A stretch of DNA of 64,000 bases. Origin: Flavobacterium terrigena (GTDB lineage: Bacteria; Bacteroidota; Bacteroidia; Flavobacteriales; Flavobacteriaceae). The notes under the pieces are model-generated. The model worked only from the letters and a program-made list of their open reading frames with translations. It ran no database searches and was not told the origin of the DNA. Shown piece by piece: positions 25,411 to 34,264 of the stretch (position 1 is the stretch's first letter; every line of letters starts with the position of its first letter). A program made the translations under genes and the position numbers. The DNA lies in the NCBI RefSeq assembly GCF_900108955.1, contig NZ_FNYA01000003.1, positions 124,001 through 188,000 on the forward strand. The letters are read 5' to 3'.

Positions 25411-26382
25411 TTACATAAACCCTAATTTCTCTCTTACTCTTTTTAAAACTCCATCTGCGACTTTACCCGCTTTTGATGCTCCTTCGAAAAGTAATTTATC
25501 TACTTCTTCTAAGTTGTTGATGTAGTAATTGTATTTTTCTCTTTCTGTTTTGAATTTCTCCGCAATTAAATCATATAATTCTTGTTTGGCGTGTCCGAAA
25601 CCGTAATTTCCAGCTAAATATTTGGCTTTCAATTGTGCGATTTGTTCTTGTGAACCTAATAATTTATATAAGCCAAAAACATTACAGGTATCTGGATTTT
25701 TTGGTTCTTCTAAAGGAGTACTATCAGTTTCAATACTTTTAATTTGTTTTAATAATGCTTTGTCGTCTAAGAAAATATTGATAAAGTTATTACGAGATTT
25801 ACTCATTTTTTGTCCATCCGTTCCTGGAATTAACATCGTGTCTTCGCTCGTTTTTCCTTCTGGTAATACGAACGTTTCTCCCATTTGATGGTTAAAACGC
25901 GACGCGACATCACGCGTAATTTCTATATGTTGCATTTGATCTTTTCCAACTGGAACAATTTCTGCATCGTATAATAAAATATCTGCCGCCATTAACATTG
26001 GATATGTAAATAAACCTGCGTTTACATCCTCTAATCTGTCGGCTTTGTCTTTAAAAGAATGTGCTAAAGTCAAACGTTGAAAAGGGAAAAAACAACTCAA
26101 ATACCAAGTTAATTCTGCTGTTTGTGTCACATCAGATTGACGGTAAAAAACCACTTTACTCGTATCTAATCCGCACGCTAACCAAGCCGCAGCTGTGCTA
26201 TAGGTGTTTTCTTTTAATTCGGTTGCGTTTTTAATTTGCGTAATCGAATGTAAATCGGCAATAAATAAAAACGATTCATTTGCAGGATTATTTGCCATTT
26301 CAATAGCTGGAATAATTGCACCTAATAAATTTCCTAAATGTGGTGTTCCCGTACTTTGAACACCCGTTAATATTTTTGCCAT
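25411..26382 (-). CDS. trpS: Tryptophan-tRNA ligase
   Basis: The 323-residue class I synthetase charges tRNA-Trp. The HIGH-type signature is TGTPHLGNL (residues 11-19) and the KMSKS loop is at 192-196 (GQKMSKSRNNF). Length is typical of the bacterial TrpS I family. It is monocistronic, with a -7 box 18 bases upstream and a shared terminator at its end. Confidence 0.97.
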   Translation of the reverse strand: MAKILTGVQSTGTPHLGNLLGAIIPAIEMANNPANESFLFIADLHSITQIKNATELKENTYSTAAAWLACGLDTSKVVFYRQSDVTQTAELTWYLSCFFPFQRLTLAHSFKDKADRLEDVNAGLFTYPMLMAADILLYDAEIVPVGKDQMQHIEITRDVASRFNHQMGETFVLPEGKTSEDTMLIPGTDGQKMSKSRNNFINIFLDDKALLKQIKSIETDSTPLEEPKNPDTCNVFGLYKLLGSQEQIAQLKAKYLAGNYGFGHAKQELYDLIAEKFKTEREKYNYYINNLEEVDKLLFEGASKAGKVADGVLKRVREKLGFM

Positions 26383-26399
26383 TTTGTTTCTTGTTTTTG

Positions 26400-26407
26400 C
26401 AAATGTA
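26400..26407 (-). promoter_or_regulatory. -7 box (TACATTTG) for trpS
   Basis: Minus-strand TACATTTG lies 18 bases before the trpS start codon. Confidence 0.55.
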
Positions 26408-26480
26408 AGTTTTTATGTAAAAAGTAAAAAGTATTCCGTCGCAGTTTTCTATTTTCTCTTAAAAGGAGAACGTGATTAAT

Positions 26481-26556
26481 AACCCCGATTGCAGTGGCAT
26501 CCTGTTATAAATTGCTACTTCAAAAGCAATTTGTAACAGATATAACGGAAAGCGGG
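26481..26556. repeat. Flavobacterial interspersed repeat or structured RNA element
   Basis: The phrase CCCCGATTGCAGTGGCATCC ... ATATAACGGAAAGCGGG resembles an intergenic element I associate from memory with many Flavobacterium genomes. Its centre is a 15-base stem, 26502-26516 with 26525-26539 (one G-U), and an eight-base loop; outer CCCG and CGGG can pair. It is not in any open frame. Confidence 0.55.
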
Positions 26557-26577
26557 TGAGGTTTTGTTTTGAAATGT

Positions 26578-26585
26578 TATATTTG
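26578..26585 (+). promoter_or_regulatory. -7 box (TATATTTG) for the acyltransferase gene
   Basis: TATATTTG ends 18 bases before the ATG at 26604. Confidence 0.55.
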
Positions 26586-26603
26586 TGTTTCTAAAAAAGA
26601 AAA

Positions 26604-27344
26604 ATGAAAGTATTTAAATATCCGTTTTGGTTGCTATATAGAATTTGGTTTTACATTTTAATGTTAGTGCCAATTATTGTATTATTTCCTTTTATTTTGG
26701 TGACTATTTTAAATGAAAAAACCTATCCGTTATTTTTTAAAATTGCACGTCTTTGGGCTAAAATTATTTTAATAGGAATGGGTTTTAGATATTCGATTGA
26801 AGGCGATGAAATTTTTGAAGATGGAAAAAGTTATATGTTAGTGGCTAATCATACTTCTATGACTGATATTATGTTGATGCTAATTGCCGTAAAAGAGCAT
26901 CCGTTTGTTTTTGTGGGTAAAAAAGAATTGGTTAAAATTCCGATTTTCGGATTCATTTATAAACGCGTTTGTATTTTGGTGGATCGAAAAAGTAGCAAAA
27001 GCCGATATGAAGTTTTTGAACGCGCACAAAAAAGAATTCAACAAGGGTTGAGTATTTGTATTTTTCCAGAAGGCGGTGTGCCAGACGAAAGCGTTTTATT
27101 AGACGAATTTAAAGATGGCGCTTTCAGAATTGCTATTGAACATCAATTACCCATTGTTCCGATGACTTTTTTCGATAATAAACAACGTTTTTCGTATACT
27201 TTTTTTAGTGGAACTCCAGGAAAAATGCGAGCGAAAATTCATACACCAATTGAAACAAAAGGCAAATTGATGGAAGAAAGACATCATATAAAAGAAGAAG
27301 TTCGAAAGATTATTTTTGCCGATTTAGAAAACGATAATAAGTAA
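26604..27344 (+). CDS. plsC: 1-acyl-sn-glycerol-3-phosphate acyltransferase (PlsC family)
   Basis: The 246-residue protein has one or two N-terminal membrane helices (about residues 8-34) and the PlsC catalytic motif N82-HTSMTD-88, where H83 and D88 form the HX4D dyad, plus the substrate motif CIFPEGGVPDES near residue 150. It should acylate lysophosphatidic acid to phosphatidic acid on the inner membrane. It is transcribed alone from its own -7 box. Another lysophospholipid acyltransferase role cannot be excluded. Confidence 0.9.
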   Translation: MKVFKYPFWLLYRIWFYILMLVPIIVLFPFILVTILNEKTYPLFFKIARLWAKIILIGMGFRYSIEGDEIFEDGKSYMLVANHTSMTDIMLMLIAVKEHPFVFVGKKELVKIPIFGFIYKRVCILVDRKSSKSRYEVFERAQKRIQQGLSICIFPEGGVPDESVLLDEFKDGAFRIAIEHQLPIVPMTFFDNKQRFSYTFFSGTPGKMRAKIHTPIETKGKLMEERHHIKEEVRKIIFADLENDNK

Positions 27345-27393
27345 ATAATCCTTCTTTCTCCCTCTCTTTTGGAGCGGGTTGGGGTGAGGCAAT

Positions 27394-27420
27394 AAAAAAG
27401 CGCCATTGGTGTGGCGCTTT
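27394..27420. terminator. Bidirectional terminator after plsC and the barrel protein gene
   Basis: AAAGCGCCA pairs with TGGCGCTTT around a six-base loop, A run on the left. The preceding bases 27357-27390 (CTCTCTTTTGGAGCGGGTTGGGG) also resemble a short intergenic repeat common in Bacteroidetes, but I cannot confirm that. Confidence 0.75.
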
Positions 27421-27484
27421 CTCAGCTTCAAACTTTACTAAATAAAGAATTGAAACAACTTAACTAAATTCTGTATAACTAACT

Positions 27485-29260
27485 TTAAAATTTGTAACTA
27501 ATTCCGGTATTTACACCAATAACATAGGGTGAAAAATCTTCGGAGTTTTTATTAAATGTATTGATCTGATATTTTAATGTTGGTTCTAAATTCAACTGAA
27601 AATTTTTCATAAAATTATAGCTAAAGCCTAATCCCACATTACTACTAAAGTGAACATCATTTAAATTTGATGCTTTTCCAATTTGCATATTTCCGTCTGG
27701 AGCTTTTATAGAAATCTCATTCTCTGTTAAAAATAAAGTACTCATTCCGCCTTTTATAGCTACGCCAAATTTTTTGTTTAGTATAGCGTACGACATTTCT
27801 AAAGGCACTTCAATATATTGTGTTCTTTGATTTAAATTTCCTGTATTTTGACTAGACTGCATTACCTGATTTTCAACAGTATTTTTAGAAACATTTTTTT
27901 CATGTTTTAATACTAAGTATTTACTGTTGGCATTTCTTTCAATATTAGTGTTTGCAATTTTCGATTGATCTTCAAAACTAGAATAGAAAGCAATATCTTC
28001 GGTATCATAATCTAAGTTTAAATTGCTAATTCCTGTTTTTATTGAAAAACGTTTGTTTAAGGCATAAGCGACACCAACACCATAACTGGTAGAATTATTA
28101 AACGTTTTTTCGTTGGAAGCAAACTCATCTGAAATTGGAGAACCACTTGTAAAAGAATTGAAGAAAATAGGCGAAACATAACTGTTTACTGCCCATTTAC
28201 TCCATTTCTCTTTTTCATTAACAACTTTTTTTGTTTCTTTTTCACGAAGCAATTTTTCCAGCGGGTTTTCCTCAGTTGTAACTGTTGCTAATGCTATAGT
28301 ATCTATTTTTACGTCTTCAACAGCAACAATAGCAGTTGAAATATTTGAATTTTCTAAGCTCTTATCTGCCAATACTTCAGTAACAATATTTTCGTTTTTT
28401 GTTGTTTGATTAGAAGAATTGATATTTGTTAATTCAGAATTTTTATTTTTTAATGAATTGAAATCAGTATTAGTATTTAAATCTGATATTCCGGAATTAG
28501 TAGTGTTAATTTTGGTTGAATTAAATTTATTAAAAGAATTTAAATCAGAAATTTCAGAATTTGTGTTGTTATTTTTAGACAAATTAAAATCAGTAATTTT
28601 AGAATTTAATTGGGATTCGTTTTTAGATTTATTTCTATAATTTCTATGACTTTGATTGTTGGTAACAATTCCAGAATTGGGAGTAGTAAAATAACTTTTG
28701 TTCTTTTTGAAAGAAATATTTTGGTCGATTGCTTGGCTTCGATTGGTAACAAAATTAGAATTCGATTTGTAACTTTTTGAATTTTGTGCAGCACCTTTAT
28801 TTATTTTAGAATCGGCTTTAGAAATCGTATTTGTTGAATTATCATTATTTACGAGTGAATTGGATTTTGAATTACTTCCAGTTTCATTTGTAAATGAGGA
28901 ATTCGATGCGTTTTGATTGGTGTTTGTTTCTGAGGTATTAAATGTATTGTTTTCAACATTCTGATTAGAAGCTTTATTTTCTTGAGCTGTTCCAGAATTA
29001 ACAACTGCATTATTATTATTTGTGTTGATGGTATTCGTGTTGTTAAAGTCGCTATTTGTATTGTAAAAAACAACAGAAACAATGGCAACGAAAGAAGCTG
29101 CAATTCCAGTGGCTTTAAACCAAAACGGAATAACTCTTCTTTTTTGCTCTTTTGGATGTAATTTCTCTTGAATGTTTTCCCATACAAAATCTGGAGGGGA
29201 AACTTCAAAATCTTTAAATTTTTCCTGAAAAAGGCGTTCTATATTTTTGTTTTCTTTCAT
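27485..29260 (-). CDS. Membrane-anchored protein with Asn-rich periplasmic region and outer-membrane barrel end
   Basis: The 591-residue protein has a cytoplasmic head (1-42, with FVWENIQEKL), one membrane helix (47-66), then about 250 residues rich in Asn, Ser and Thr. That region contains four imperfect copies of NS[KEG]I[ST]D[FL]N (about residues 215-285). The C-terminal 220 residues (GVGVAYALNKRFSIKTGISN ... SYKF) look like an outer-membrane beta-barrel of the PorT/OMP_b-brl type ending in an aromatic residue. It lies downstream of an ECF sigma gene, so the head may act as an anti-sigma element, a role inferred from context. The layout would let one chain span both membranes. Confidence 0.75.
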   Translation of the reverse strand: MKENKNIERLFQEKFKDFEVSPPDFVWENIQEKLHPKEQKRRVIPFWFKATGIAASFVAIVSVVFYNTNSDFNNTNTINTNNNNAVVNSGTAQENKASNQNVENNTFNTSETNTNQNASNSSFTNETGSNSKSNSLVNNDNSTNTISKADSKINKGAAQNSKSYKSNSNFVTNRSQAIDQNISFKKNKSYFTTPNSGIVTNNQSHRNYRNKSKNESQLNSKITDFNLSKNNNTNSEISDLNSFNKFNSTKINTTNSGISDLNTNTDFNSLKNKNSELTNINSSNQTTKNENIVTEVLADKSLENSNISTAIVAVEDVKIDTIALATVTTEENPLEKLLREKETKKVVNEKEKWSKWAVNSYVSPIFFNSFTSGSPISDEFASNEKTFNNSTSYGVGVAYALNKRFSIKTGISNLNLDYDTEDIAFYSSFEDQSKIANTNIERNANSKYLVLKHEKNVSKNTVENQVMQSSQNTGNLNQRTQYIEVPLEMSYAILNKKFGVAIKGGMSTLFLTENEISIKAPDGNMQIGKASNLNDVHFSSNVGLGFSYNFMKNFQLNLEPTLKYQINTFNKNSEDFSPYVIGVNTGISYKF

Positions 29261-29351
29261 TTGTTTTTAACTATATTTTTTATCGGTAACAAATGGTATC
29301 GCTTTATAATTTATTGATATTTGTTCACGCAAACACGTTTCAGTATCGATT

Positions 29352-29891
29352 TTATTTTGTTCTTGAAATCGCGGTATTATATTTTTGTATTTTTTCTTTT
29401 AAAATCATTTTAGCTCTTGCTAAGTTTGATTTAGAAGTGCCATCTGTTATTTCTAACATTTCTGCAATTTCTTTATGTGAATAGCCGTCAACAACATATA
29501 AGTTAAAAACTAAGCGGTAACGATCTGGCAGTTCTTGAATAATTTTTAATAGAAATTCCATGGTTACAGATTCGTCATCTATTTCAACTTCTTCTACATT
29601 CGGAATTTTATCTGAAACCAATTCTAAAAAAGCGCCTTGTTTTCTATATTGTTGTAAAACATAATTTACGACTAATCTTTTGGCCCAACCTTCAAAAGAA
29701 CCATTTCCATTAAACTGTTTTAGTTTTTCAAAAATGATTAAAAAACTTTCTTGTAAATTATCTTGCGCTTCTTCATGATTTCTCGAATACTTTAAACTAA
29801 CCGCAAACAATTTAGGAGCTAAAAGCTTATACAATTGTTCTTGAGCCTGAGTATTATTTTTCTTACATTCATGTAGAAGGCTTTCAATCAT
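29352..29891 (-). CDS. ECF-type RNA polymerase sigma factor
   Basis: The 179-residue protein has sigma region 2 (NHEEAQDNLQESFLIIFEKL, then GSFEGWAKRLVVN) and region 4 (LPDRYRLVFNLYVVDGYSHK ... EIAEMLEITDGTSKSNLARA), with no regions 1.1 or 3, as in ECF sigma-70 factors. It lies nine bases after the lipoprotein stop and 91 bases before the membrane-anchored barrel gene. The barrel protein may be its regulator, as sigma/anti-sigma pairs are usually adjacent. The promoters it reads are unknown. Confidence 0.92.
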   Translation of the reverse strand: MIESLLHECKKNNTQAQEQLYKLLAPKLFAVSLKYSRNHEEAQDNLQESFLIIFEKLKQFNGNGSFEGWAKRLVVNYVLQQYRKQGAFLELVSDKIPNVEEVEIDDESVTMEFLLKIIQELPDRYRLVFNLYVVDGYSHKEIAEMLEITDGTSKSNLARAKMILKEKIQKYNTAISRTK

Positions 29892-29900
29892 TATTTATAT

Positions 29901-30308
29901 TTATTGGACATCAACAGATATTTCTTCAAAAATATCATCACCATTTGTATCTTTTCCTTTCCAAAATTTGAATAAATAGGTTCCCGTTTCAGTTGGTTCG
30001 AATTGTAGTACTTTTTCTAACCCCTGATCTGTTAAATTTGTACAGTTATCTTGTTCGATTACAACACTTTGAATTGCAACTGTTCTGGTTAATCCATCTT
30101 TTTCATAATAAAATCCATCAAAACCATGACAACTTGTAGGTCTAAAAAATTTTATGATAATATCATTATTTGTATTAGCATAAAATTCTGTTGGCATTAC
30201 TACAGATTCAACAGGTAGTAACTCTAAATGCATCTTCGTTTCTTCGGTTTCTGGTTCGCATGAAATCACCATCAAGAAAACCCCAATAAGTGCTAGTATT
30301 TTTTTCAT
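29901..30308 (-). CDS. Predicted lipoprotein of unknown function
   Basis: The 135-residue protein has a lipoprotein signal (MKKILALIGVFLMVISC, lipobox Cys at residue 17) followed by an acidic segment. The mature part is mostly beta strands and carries two further cysteines (RPTSCHGF and EQDNCTN) that could form a disulfide, with a strand pattern (FEPTETGTYLFKFWKG) like Ig/PKD-type domains. It is the first gene of a minus-strand unit with the ECF sigma factor. I do not recognise the family. Confidence 0.75.
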   Translation of the reverse strand: MKKILALIGVFLMVISCEPETEETKMHLELLPVESVVMPTEFYANTNNDIIIKFFRPTSCHGFDGFYYEKDGLTRTVAIQSVVIEQDNCTNLTDQGLEKVLQFEPTETGTYLFKFWKGKDTNGDDIFEEISVDVQ

Positions 30309-30365
30309 TTTGTTTTTTGTTTTACTTTATAGATGCAAAAATTACAAAAAGGTTGCGTCATAATC

Positions 30366-30396
30366 AAAAAAAAATCACCCAAATGGATGATTTTTA
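30366..30396 (-). terminator. Terminator of recA
   Basis: AAAAATCATCCatTTGGGTGATTTTT hairpin with a long T run on the minus strand, six bases past the recA stop codon. Confidence 0.75.
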
Positions 30397-30401
30397 ATTT
30401 C

Positions 30402-31406
30402 TTACGCTGTTTGTTCTTTTAGTAAAGCTTTAATTTTAACTTCTAATTCATCCATTAATTCTGGATTATCTTTAATTAATTGTTTTACAGAATCTCTTCC
30501 TTGTCCTAATTTGGTTTCACCATAACTAAACCAAGAACCGCTTTTCTTTATAATTTCAAAGTCAACGGCTAAGTCTAAAACTTCTCCAACTTTAGAAATT
30601 CCTTCACCATACATGATGTCAAATTCGCAAGTTCTAAATGGTGGGGCTACTTTGTTTTTTACAATTTTTACTTTTGTTCTGTTTCCGATAACATTGTCAC
30701 CATCTTTAATTTGAGAAGAACGTCTGATGTCAATTCTAATAGAAGCATAAAACTTTAATGCATTTCCTCCAGTAGTCGTTTCCGGGCTACCGAACATCAC
30801 TCCAATTTTATCTCTCAATTGGTTGATAAAAAATACCGTACATTTTGTTTTATGAATTGTTCCAGTTAATTTTCTTAAGGCTTGTGACATCAAACGAGCG
30901 TGTAATCCCATTTTGCTATCACCCATATCACCTTCAATTTCACTTTTTGGTGTTAAAGCTGCAACTGAGTCAATAACTACAATGTCAACTGCTCCAGAAC
31001 GGATTAAACTTTCAGCAATTTCTAATGCTTGTTCTCCATTATCTGGTTGAGAAATAATTAAATTATCAATATCGATTCCTAATTTTTCCGCATAAAAACG
31101 GTCAAAAGCATGTTCTGCATCAATAAAAGCGGCAATTCCACCTGCTTTTTGTGCTTCTGCTATGGCGTGTAAAGTTAAGGTTGTTTTACCAGAAGATTCT
31201 GGTCCGTAAATTTCAATAATTCTTCCTTTCGGATATCCATTTACACCTAATGCAATGTCTACACCTAAAGATCCTGATGAAATGGTTTCTACTTCTTCTA
31301 CGGCAGAATCTCCCATTTTCATTACAGTTCCTTTACCGTAAGTTTTGTCTAATTTGTCTAATGTTAGTTGTAAGGCTTTTAATTTTGCTTCTTTTTCCGT
31401 GCTCAT
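30402..31406 (-). CDS. recA: Recombinase A
   Basis: The 334-residue ATPase drives strand exchange and LexA-type cleavage. The Walker A is GPESSGKTT (68-76), Walker B is in VIDSVAAL, and the MAW (N-terminal helix), L1 ([20 protein letters not shown]) and L2 ([12 protein letters not shown]) regions are intact. Length is typical. It is transcribed alone. The dprA gene, whose product loads RecA, lies 5 kb away. No SOS box is recognised in the 158-base spacer to trhO. Confidence 0.98.
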   Translation of the reverse strand: MSTEKEAKLKALQLTLDKLDKTYGKGTVMKMGDSAVEEVETISSGSLGVDIALGVNGYPKGRIIEIYGPESSGKTTLTLHAIAEAQKAGGIAAFIDAEHAFDRFYAEKLGIDIDNLIISQPDNGEQALEIAESLIRSGAVDIVVIDSVAALTPKSEIEGDMGDSKMGLHARLMSQALRKLTGTIHKTKCTVFFINQLRDKIGVMFGSPETTTGGNALKFYASIRIDIRRSSQIKDGDNVIGNRTKVKIVKNKVAPPFRTCEFDIMYGEGISKVGEVLDLAVDFEIIKKSGSWFSYGETKLGQGRDSVKQLIKDNPELMDELEVKIKALLKEQTA

Positions 31407-31498
31407 AATAAAAAATTTTTCGTAAAAATACAGATTTTTTTAATCGGAACAAACATTGTTAATATGTTTCTGATTTTTACAGATTTAAAAAATATTTT

Positions 31499-31506
31499 TA
31501 TATTTG
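31499..31506 (+). promoter_or_regulatory. -7 box (TATATTTG) for trhO
   Basis: TATATTTG starts a leader of about 50 bases before the ATG at 31565. Confidence 0.55.
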
Positions 31507-31564
31507 CAGCAGAATTCTTCCAATTAGAGTTCACTTATTTATTTCTCACTTAATTGTTTATAGC

Positions 31565-32935
31565 ATGCAACTGTATAACACCTTAAGCGCAGAAGAAAGA
31601 GCCAAGTTAATTGATCAAGCCGGTCAAAGATTAACACTATCTTTTTATGCGTATGCCAAAATTGAAAACCCAACACAATTTAGAAACGACTTATTTCTGA
31701 AATGGAATAAATTAGATGCCTTAGGCCGAATTTATGTCGCTACCGAGGGAATCAACGCACAAATGTCTGTGCCAGCAGAAAATATTGATGCATTCAGAGA
31801 AACGTTAGATAAGTACGATTTTATGAAAGGTATTCGATTGAATATTGCAGTGGAACACGACGATCATTCTTTCTTAAAATTAACGATTAAAGTGCGACAC
31901 AAAATTGTTGCCGATGGTTTAAATGATGAAACGTTTGATGTAACGAATAAAGGGGTTCACTTAAACGCGAGAGAATTCAATGCGATTTTAGATGATCCAA
32001 ATACAATTGTGGTTGATTTTAGAAATCATTATGAAAGTGAAGTCGGACATTTTACGGGTGCGATTACGCCAGATGTAGAAACGTTCCGTGAAAGTTTGCC
32101 AATTATCAACGAGCAATTAAAAGATTTCAAAGAAGATAAAAACTTAGTGATGTATTGCACCGGAGGAATTCGTTGTGAAAAAGCTTCTGCATATTACAAA
32201 CATCAAGGTTTTAAAAACGTTTTTCAATTAGAAGGTGGTATTATTAATTATGCCAAACAAATAAAAGAAGAAGGTTTAGAAAGTAAATTTATTGGTAAAA
32301 ATTTCGTTTTCGATCATCGTTTGGGTGAAAGAATTACGGATGATATTATTGCACAATGTCATCAATGCGGTGAACCTTGTGATACGCACGTAAATTGCGC
32401 GAATGAAGCGTGTCATTTGTTATTTATTCAGTGTGATTCTTGTGCTGAAAAAATGGAAAGTTGTTGTTCTACAAAGTGTGTTGAAACAATTTATTTACCG
32501 TTAGAAGAACAAGAAAAATTAAGAAAAGGAGTTAAAAATGGAAACATGATTTTTCAAAAAGGAAAATCACCAGATTTAAAATTCAAACAACCTTCAGAAA
32601 GAAATATTTTTGAAGAACTGGCTCAAAAACCGATAAAAGTTTCAGCGGTAACGCAAATCAGAAAAAGAAAAATTGCCTCAGAAAGAAAGTTATATATCGG
32701 AAAAGGTCAGCATTATTTTTCAAAAGCGCAAGTCGGTCAATTTCTTATAGAAAACCAAGAGTTAAAAACAGGCGACACGATTTATATCATCGGACCAACC
32801 ACTGGAAATCAAAAAATTGAAGTGGGAACAATGTTTGTAAATGGTGTTGAAAGCAATGTAGCAAAATCGGGTGATAAAGTCACATTTGTCGTGCCATTTA
32901 AAATTAGAGAATCGGATAAAATTTATAAAATATAA
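31565..32935 (+). CDS. trhO: tRNA uridine hydroxylase TrhO with extra C-terminal domain
   Basis: TrhO uses O2 to make 5-hydroxyuridine at tRNA position 34. The 456-residue protein has the N-terminal UPF0176-type domain, a rhodanese domain whose active loop is C198-TGGIRC-204, and a cysteine-rich segment (about 265-305: CHQCGEPC, CANEAC, CDSC, CC, C) that may bind metal. Family members are usually about 320-350 residues; here about 90 extra C-terminal residues (from RKRKIASERKL, about 366) form a beta-rich domain with LKTGDTIYIIGPTTG and KSGDKVTFVVPF, resembling the peptidase U32 C-terminal domain. It is monocistronic. Confidence 0.9.
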   Translation: MQLYNTLSAEERAKLIDQAGQRLTLSFYAYAKIENPTQFRNDLFLKWNKLDALGRIYVATEGINAQMSVPAENIDAFRETLDKYDFMKGIRLNIAVEHDDHSFLKLTIKVRHKIVADGLNDETFDVTNKGVHLNAREFNAILDDPNTIVVDFRNHYESEVGHFTGAITPDVETFRESLPIINEQLKDFKEDKNLVMYCTGGIRCEKASAYYKHQGFKNVFQLEGGIINYAKQIKEEGLESKFIGKNFVFDHRLGERITDDIIAQCHQCGEPCDTHVNCANEACHLLFIQCDSCAEKMESCCSTKCVETIYLPLEEQEKLRKGVKNGNMIFQKGKSPDLKFKQPSERNIFEELAQKPIKVSAVTQIRKRKIASERKLYIGKGQHYFSKAQVGQFLIENQELKTGDTIYIIGPTTGNQKIEVGTMFVNGVESNVAKSGDKVTFVVPFKIRESDKIYKI

Positions 32936-32956
32936 ATCCAAATTCATAAGAAAATG

Positions 32957-32994
32957 AAACCTGTTGCGTTAGTATTATGCAGCAGGTTTTTTTG
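32957..32994 (+). terminator. Terminator of trhO
   Basis: AAACCTGTTGC pairs with GCAGCAGGTTT (one G-U) around an 11-base loop and is followed by a T run. Confidence 0.75.
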
Positions 32995-33060
32995 TTTGTA
33001 AAAACTTAAAAACGCATAACAATATTTTAAGGTAAAAAATGCTATCTTTACCCTCAAAAG

Positions 33061-33068
33061 TAATTTTG
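33061..33068 (+). promoter_or_regulatory. -7 box (TAATTTTG) for the ricT-gldH-pbp1A-scoAB operon
   Basis: TAATTTTG lies 41 bases upstream of the ricT ATG. It is the only likely promoter for the five tightly spaced genes that follow. Confidence 0.55.
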
Positions 33069-33109
33069 CAAAGTAGTTCCAAATTTAGGAGCGATCAATA
33101 TATATAATT

Positions 33110-34264
33110 ATGGCATGTACAAGTTGTTCAACTTCCGATGGTGGTGCACCAAAGGGGTGTAAAAATAATGGGACTTGCGGCACCGATAGCTGCAACAAAT
33201 TAACTGTTTTCGATTGGTTAGCAAATATGACTCTTCCTGGCGGACAAGCGCCTTTTGATTGTGTTGAAGTTAGATTTAAAAACGGAAGAAAAGAGTTTTT
33301 TAGAAATACCGAAAAGTTAACTTTAAGCATTGGCGATGTGGTTGCTACTGAAGCACAATCTGGTCATGATGTAGGTTTGGTGTCTTTAACGGGAGAATTA
33401 GTTCGTGTTCAAATGAACAAGAAAAACGTAAAAGACAACACTGAAGTTCCTAAAGTTTATAGAAAAGCAACTCAAAAAGACATCGATATTTGGCACGGCG
33501 TAAGAAATAAAGAAGACGCTATTCAAGTTAGAGCTCGTGAAATTGCAATTGCTTTAAAATTAGAAATGAAAATTTCTGATATCGAATTTCAAGGTGATGG
33601 TTCTAAAGCGACTTTCTATTACACGGCAAATGATCGTGTCGATTTTCGTCAATTAATTAAAGAATACGCAGGTGAATTTAAAATCCGTGTAGAAATGAAA
33701 CAAGTGGGTTTCCGTCAGGAAGCAGCTCGTTTAGGAGGAATTGGGTCTTGCGGACGTGAATTATGTTGTTCTTCTTGGTTAACAGATTTTAGAAGTGTAA
33801 ATACTTCAGCAGCACGTTACCAACAATTATCATTAAATCCTCAAAAATTAGCAGGACAATGTGGTAAACTAAAATGTTGTTTAAATTACGAATTAGATAC
33901 GTATTTAGACGCACTAAAAGGTTTACCAGATATGGACACTAAATTGCTTACAGATAAAGGTGATGCGTATTGCCAAAAGATAGATATTTTCAAAAATTTA
34001 ATGTGGTTTTCGTATGCAAATGCGCCAGCTCATTGGCATACCATCAAAGCAGATAAAGCAAAAGAAATTGTTGCCTTAAACAAACAAGGTAAAAAAATTG
34101 CACAATTAGAAGATTATGTAGAAGAAGTTTCTTCAATAAATATTGAGAAAAAATTCGAAAATGTAGTCGGTCAAGATAGTTTAACACGATTTGATCAACC
34201 TAAGAAAAAATCAAACAATAATAATAAAAGAAAAAAGAAACCGTTTAAGAAAAATGAACAATAA
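33110..34264 (+). CDS. ricT: RicT-like PSP1 family iron-sulfur protein
   Basis: The 384-residue protein has a PSP1 domain (about residues 60-270) with the paired cysteine motifs GSCGRELCCSSW (about 210-222) and GQCGKLKCCLNYE (about 250-262) that in RicT (YaaT) bind a [4Fe-4S] cluster. The N-terminus is unusually cysteine-rich (MACTSCSTSD, CKNNGTCGTDSC), a feature of Bacteroidetes homologues. The C-terminus is a basic tail (KKKSNNNNKRKKK). In Bacillus RicT acts with RicA/RicF in RNA processing; a similar role here is unproven. It overlaps gldH by eleven bases. Confidence 0.88.
   Translation: MACTSCSTSDGGAPKGCKNNGTCGTDSCNKLTVFDWLANMTLPGGQAPFDCVEVRFKNGRKEFFRNTEKLTLSIGDVVATEAQSGHDVGLVSLTGELVRVQMNKKNVKDNTEVPKVYRKATQKDIDIWHGVRNKEDAIQVRAREIAIALKLEMKISDIEFQGDGSKATFYYTANDRVDFRQLIKEYAGEFKIRVEMKQVGFRQEAARLGGIGSCGRELCCSSWLTDFRSVNTSAARYQQLSLNPQKLAGQCGKLKCCLNYELDTYLDALKGLPDMDTKLLTDKGDAYCQKIDIFKNLMWFSYANAPAHWHTIKADKAKEIVALNKQGKKIAQLEDYVEEVSSINIEKKFENVVGQDSLTRFDQPKKKSNNNNKRKKKPFKKNEQ

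Noticed and set aside
28400-28640. Repeated AT-rich units considered as a CRISPR-like array
   Set aside because: They encode Asn/Ser-rich repeats in frame, with irregular spacing and no unique spacers.
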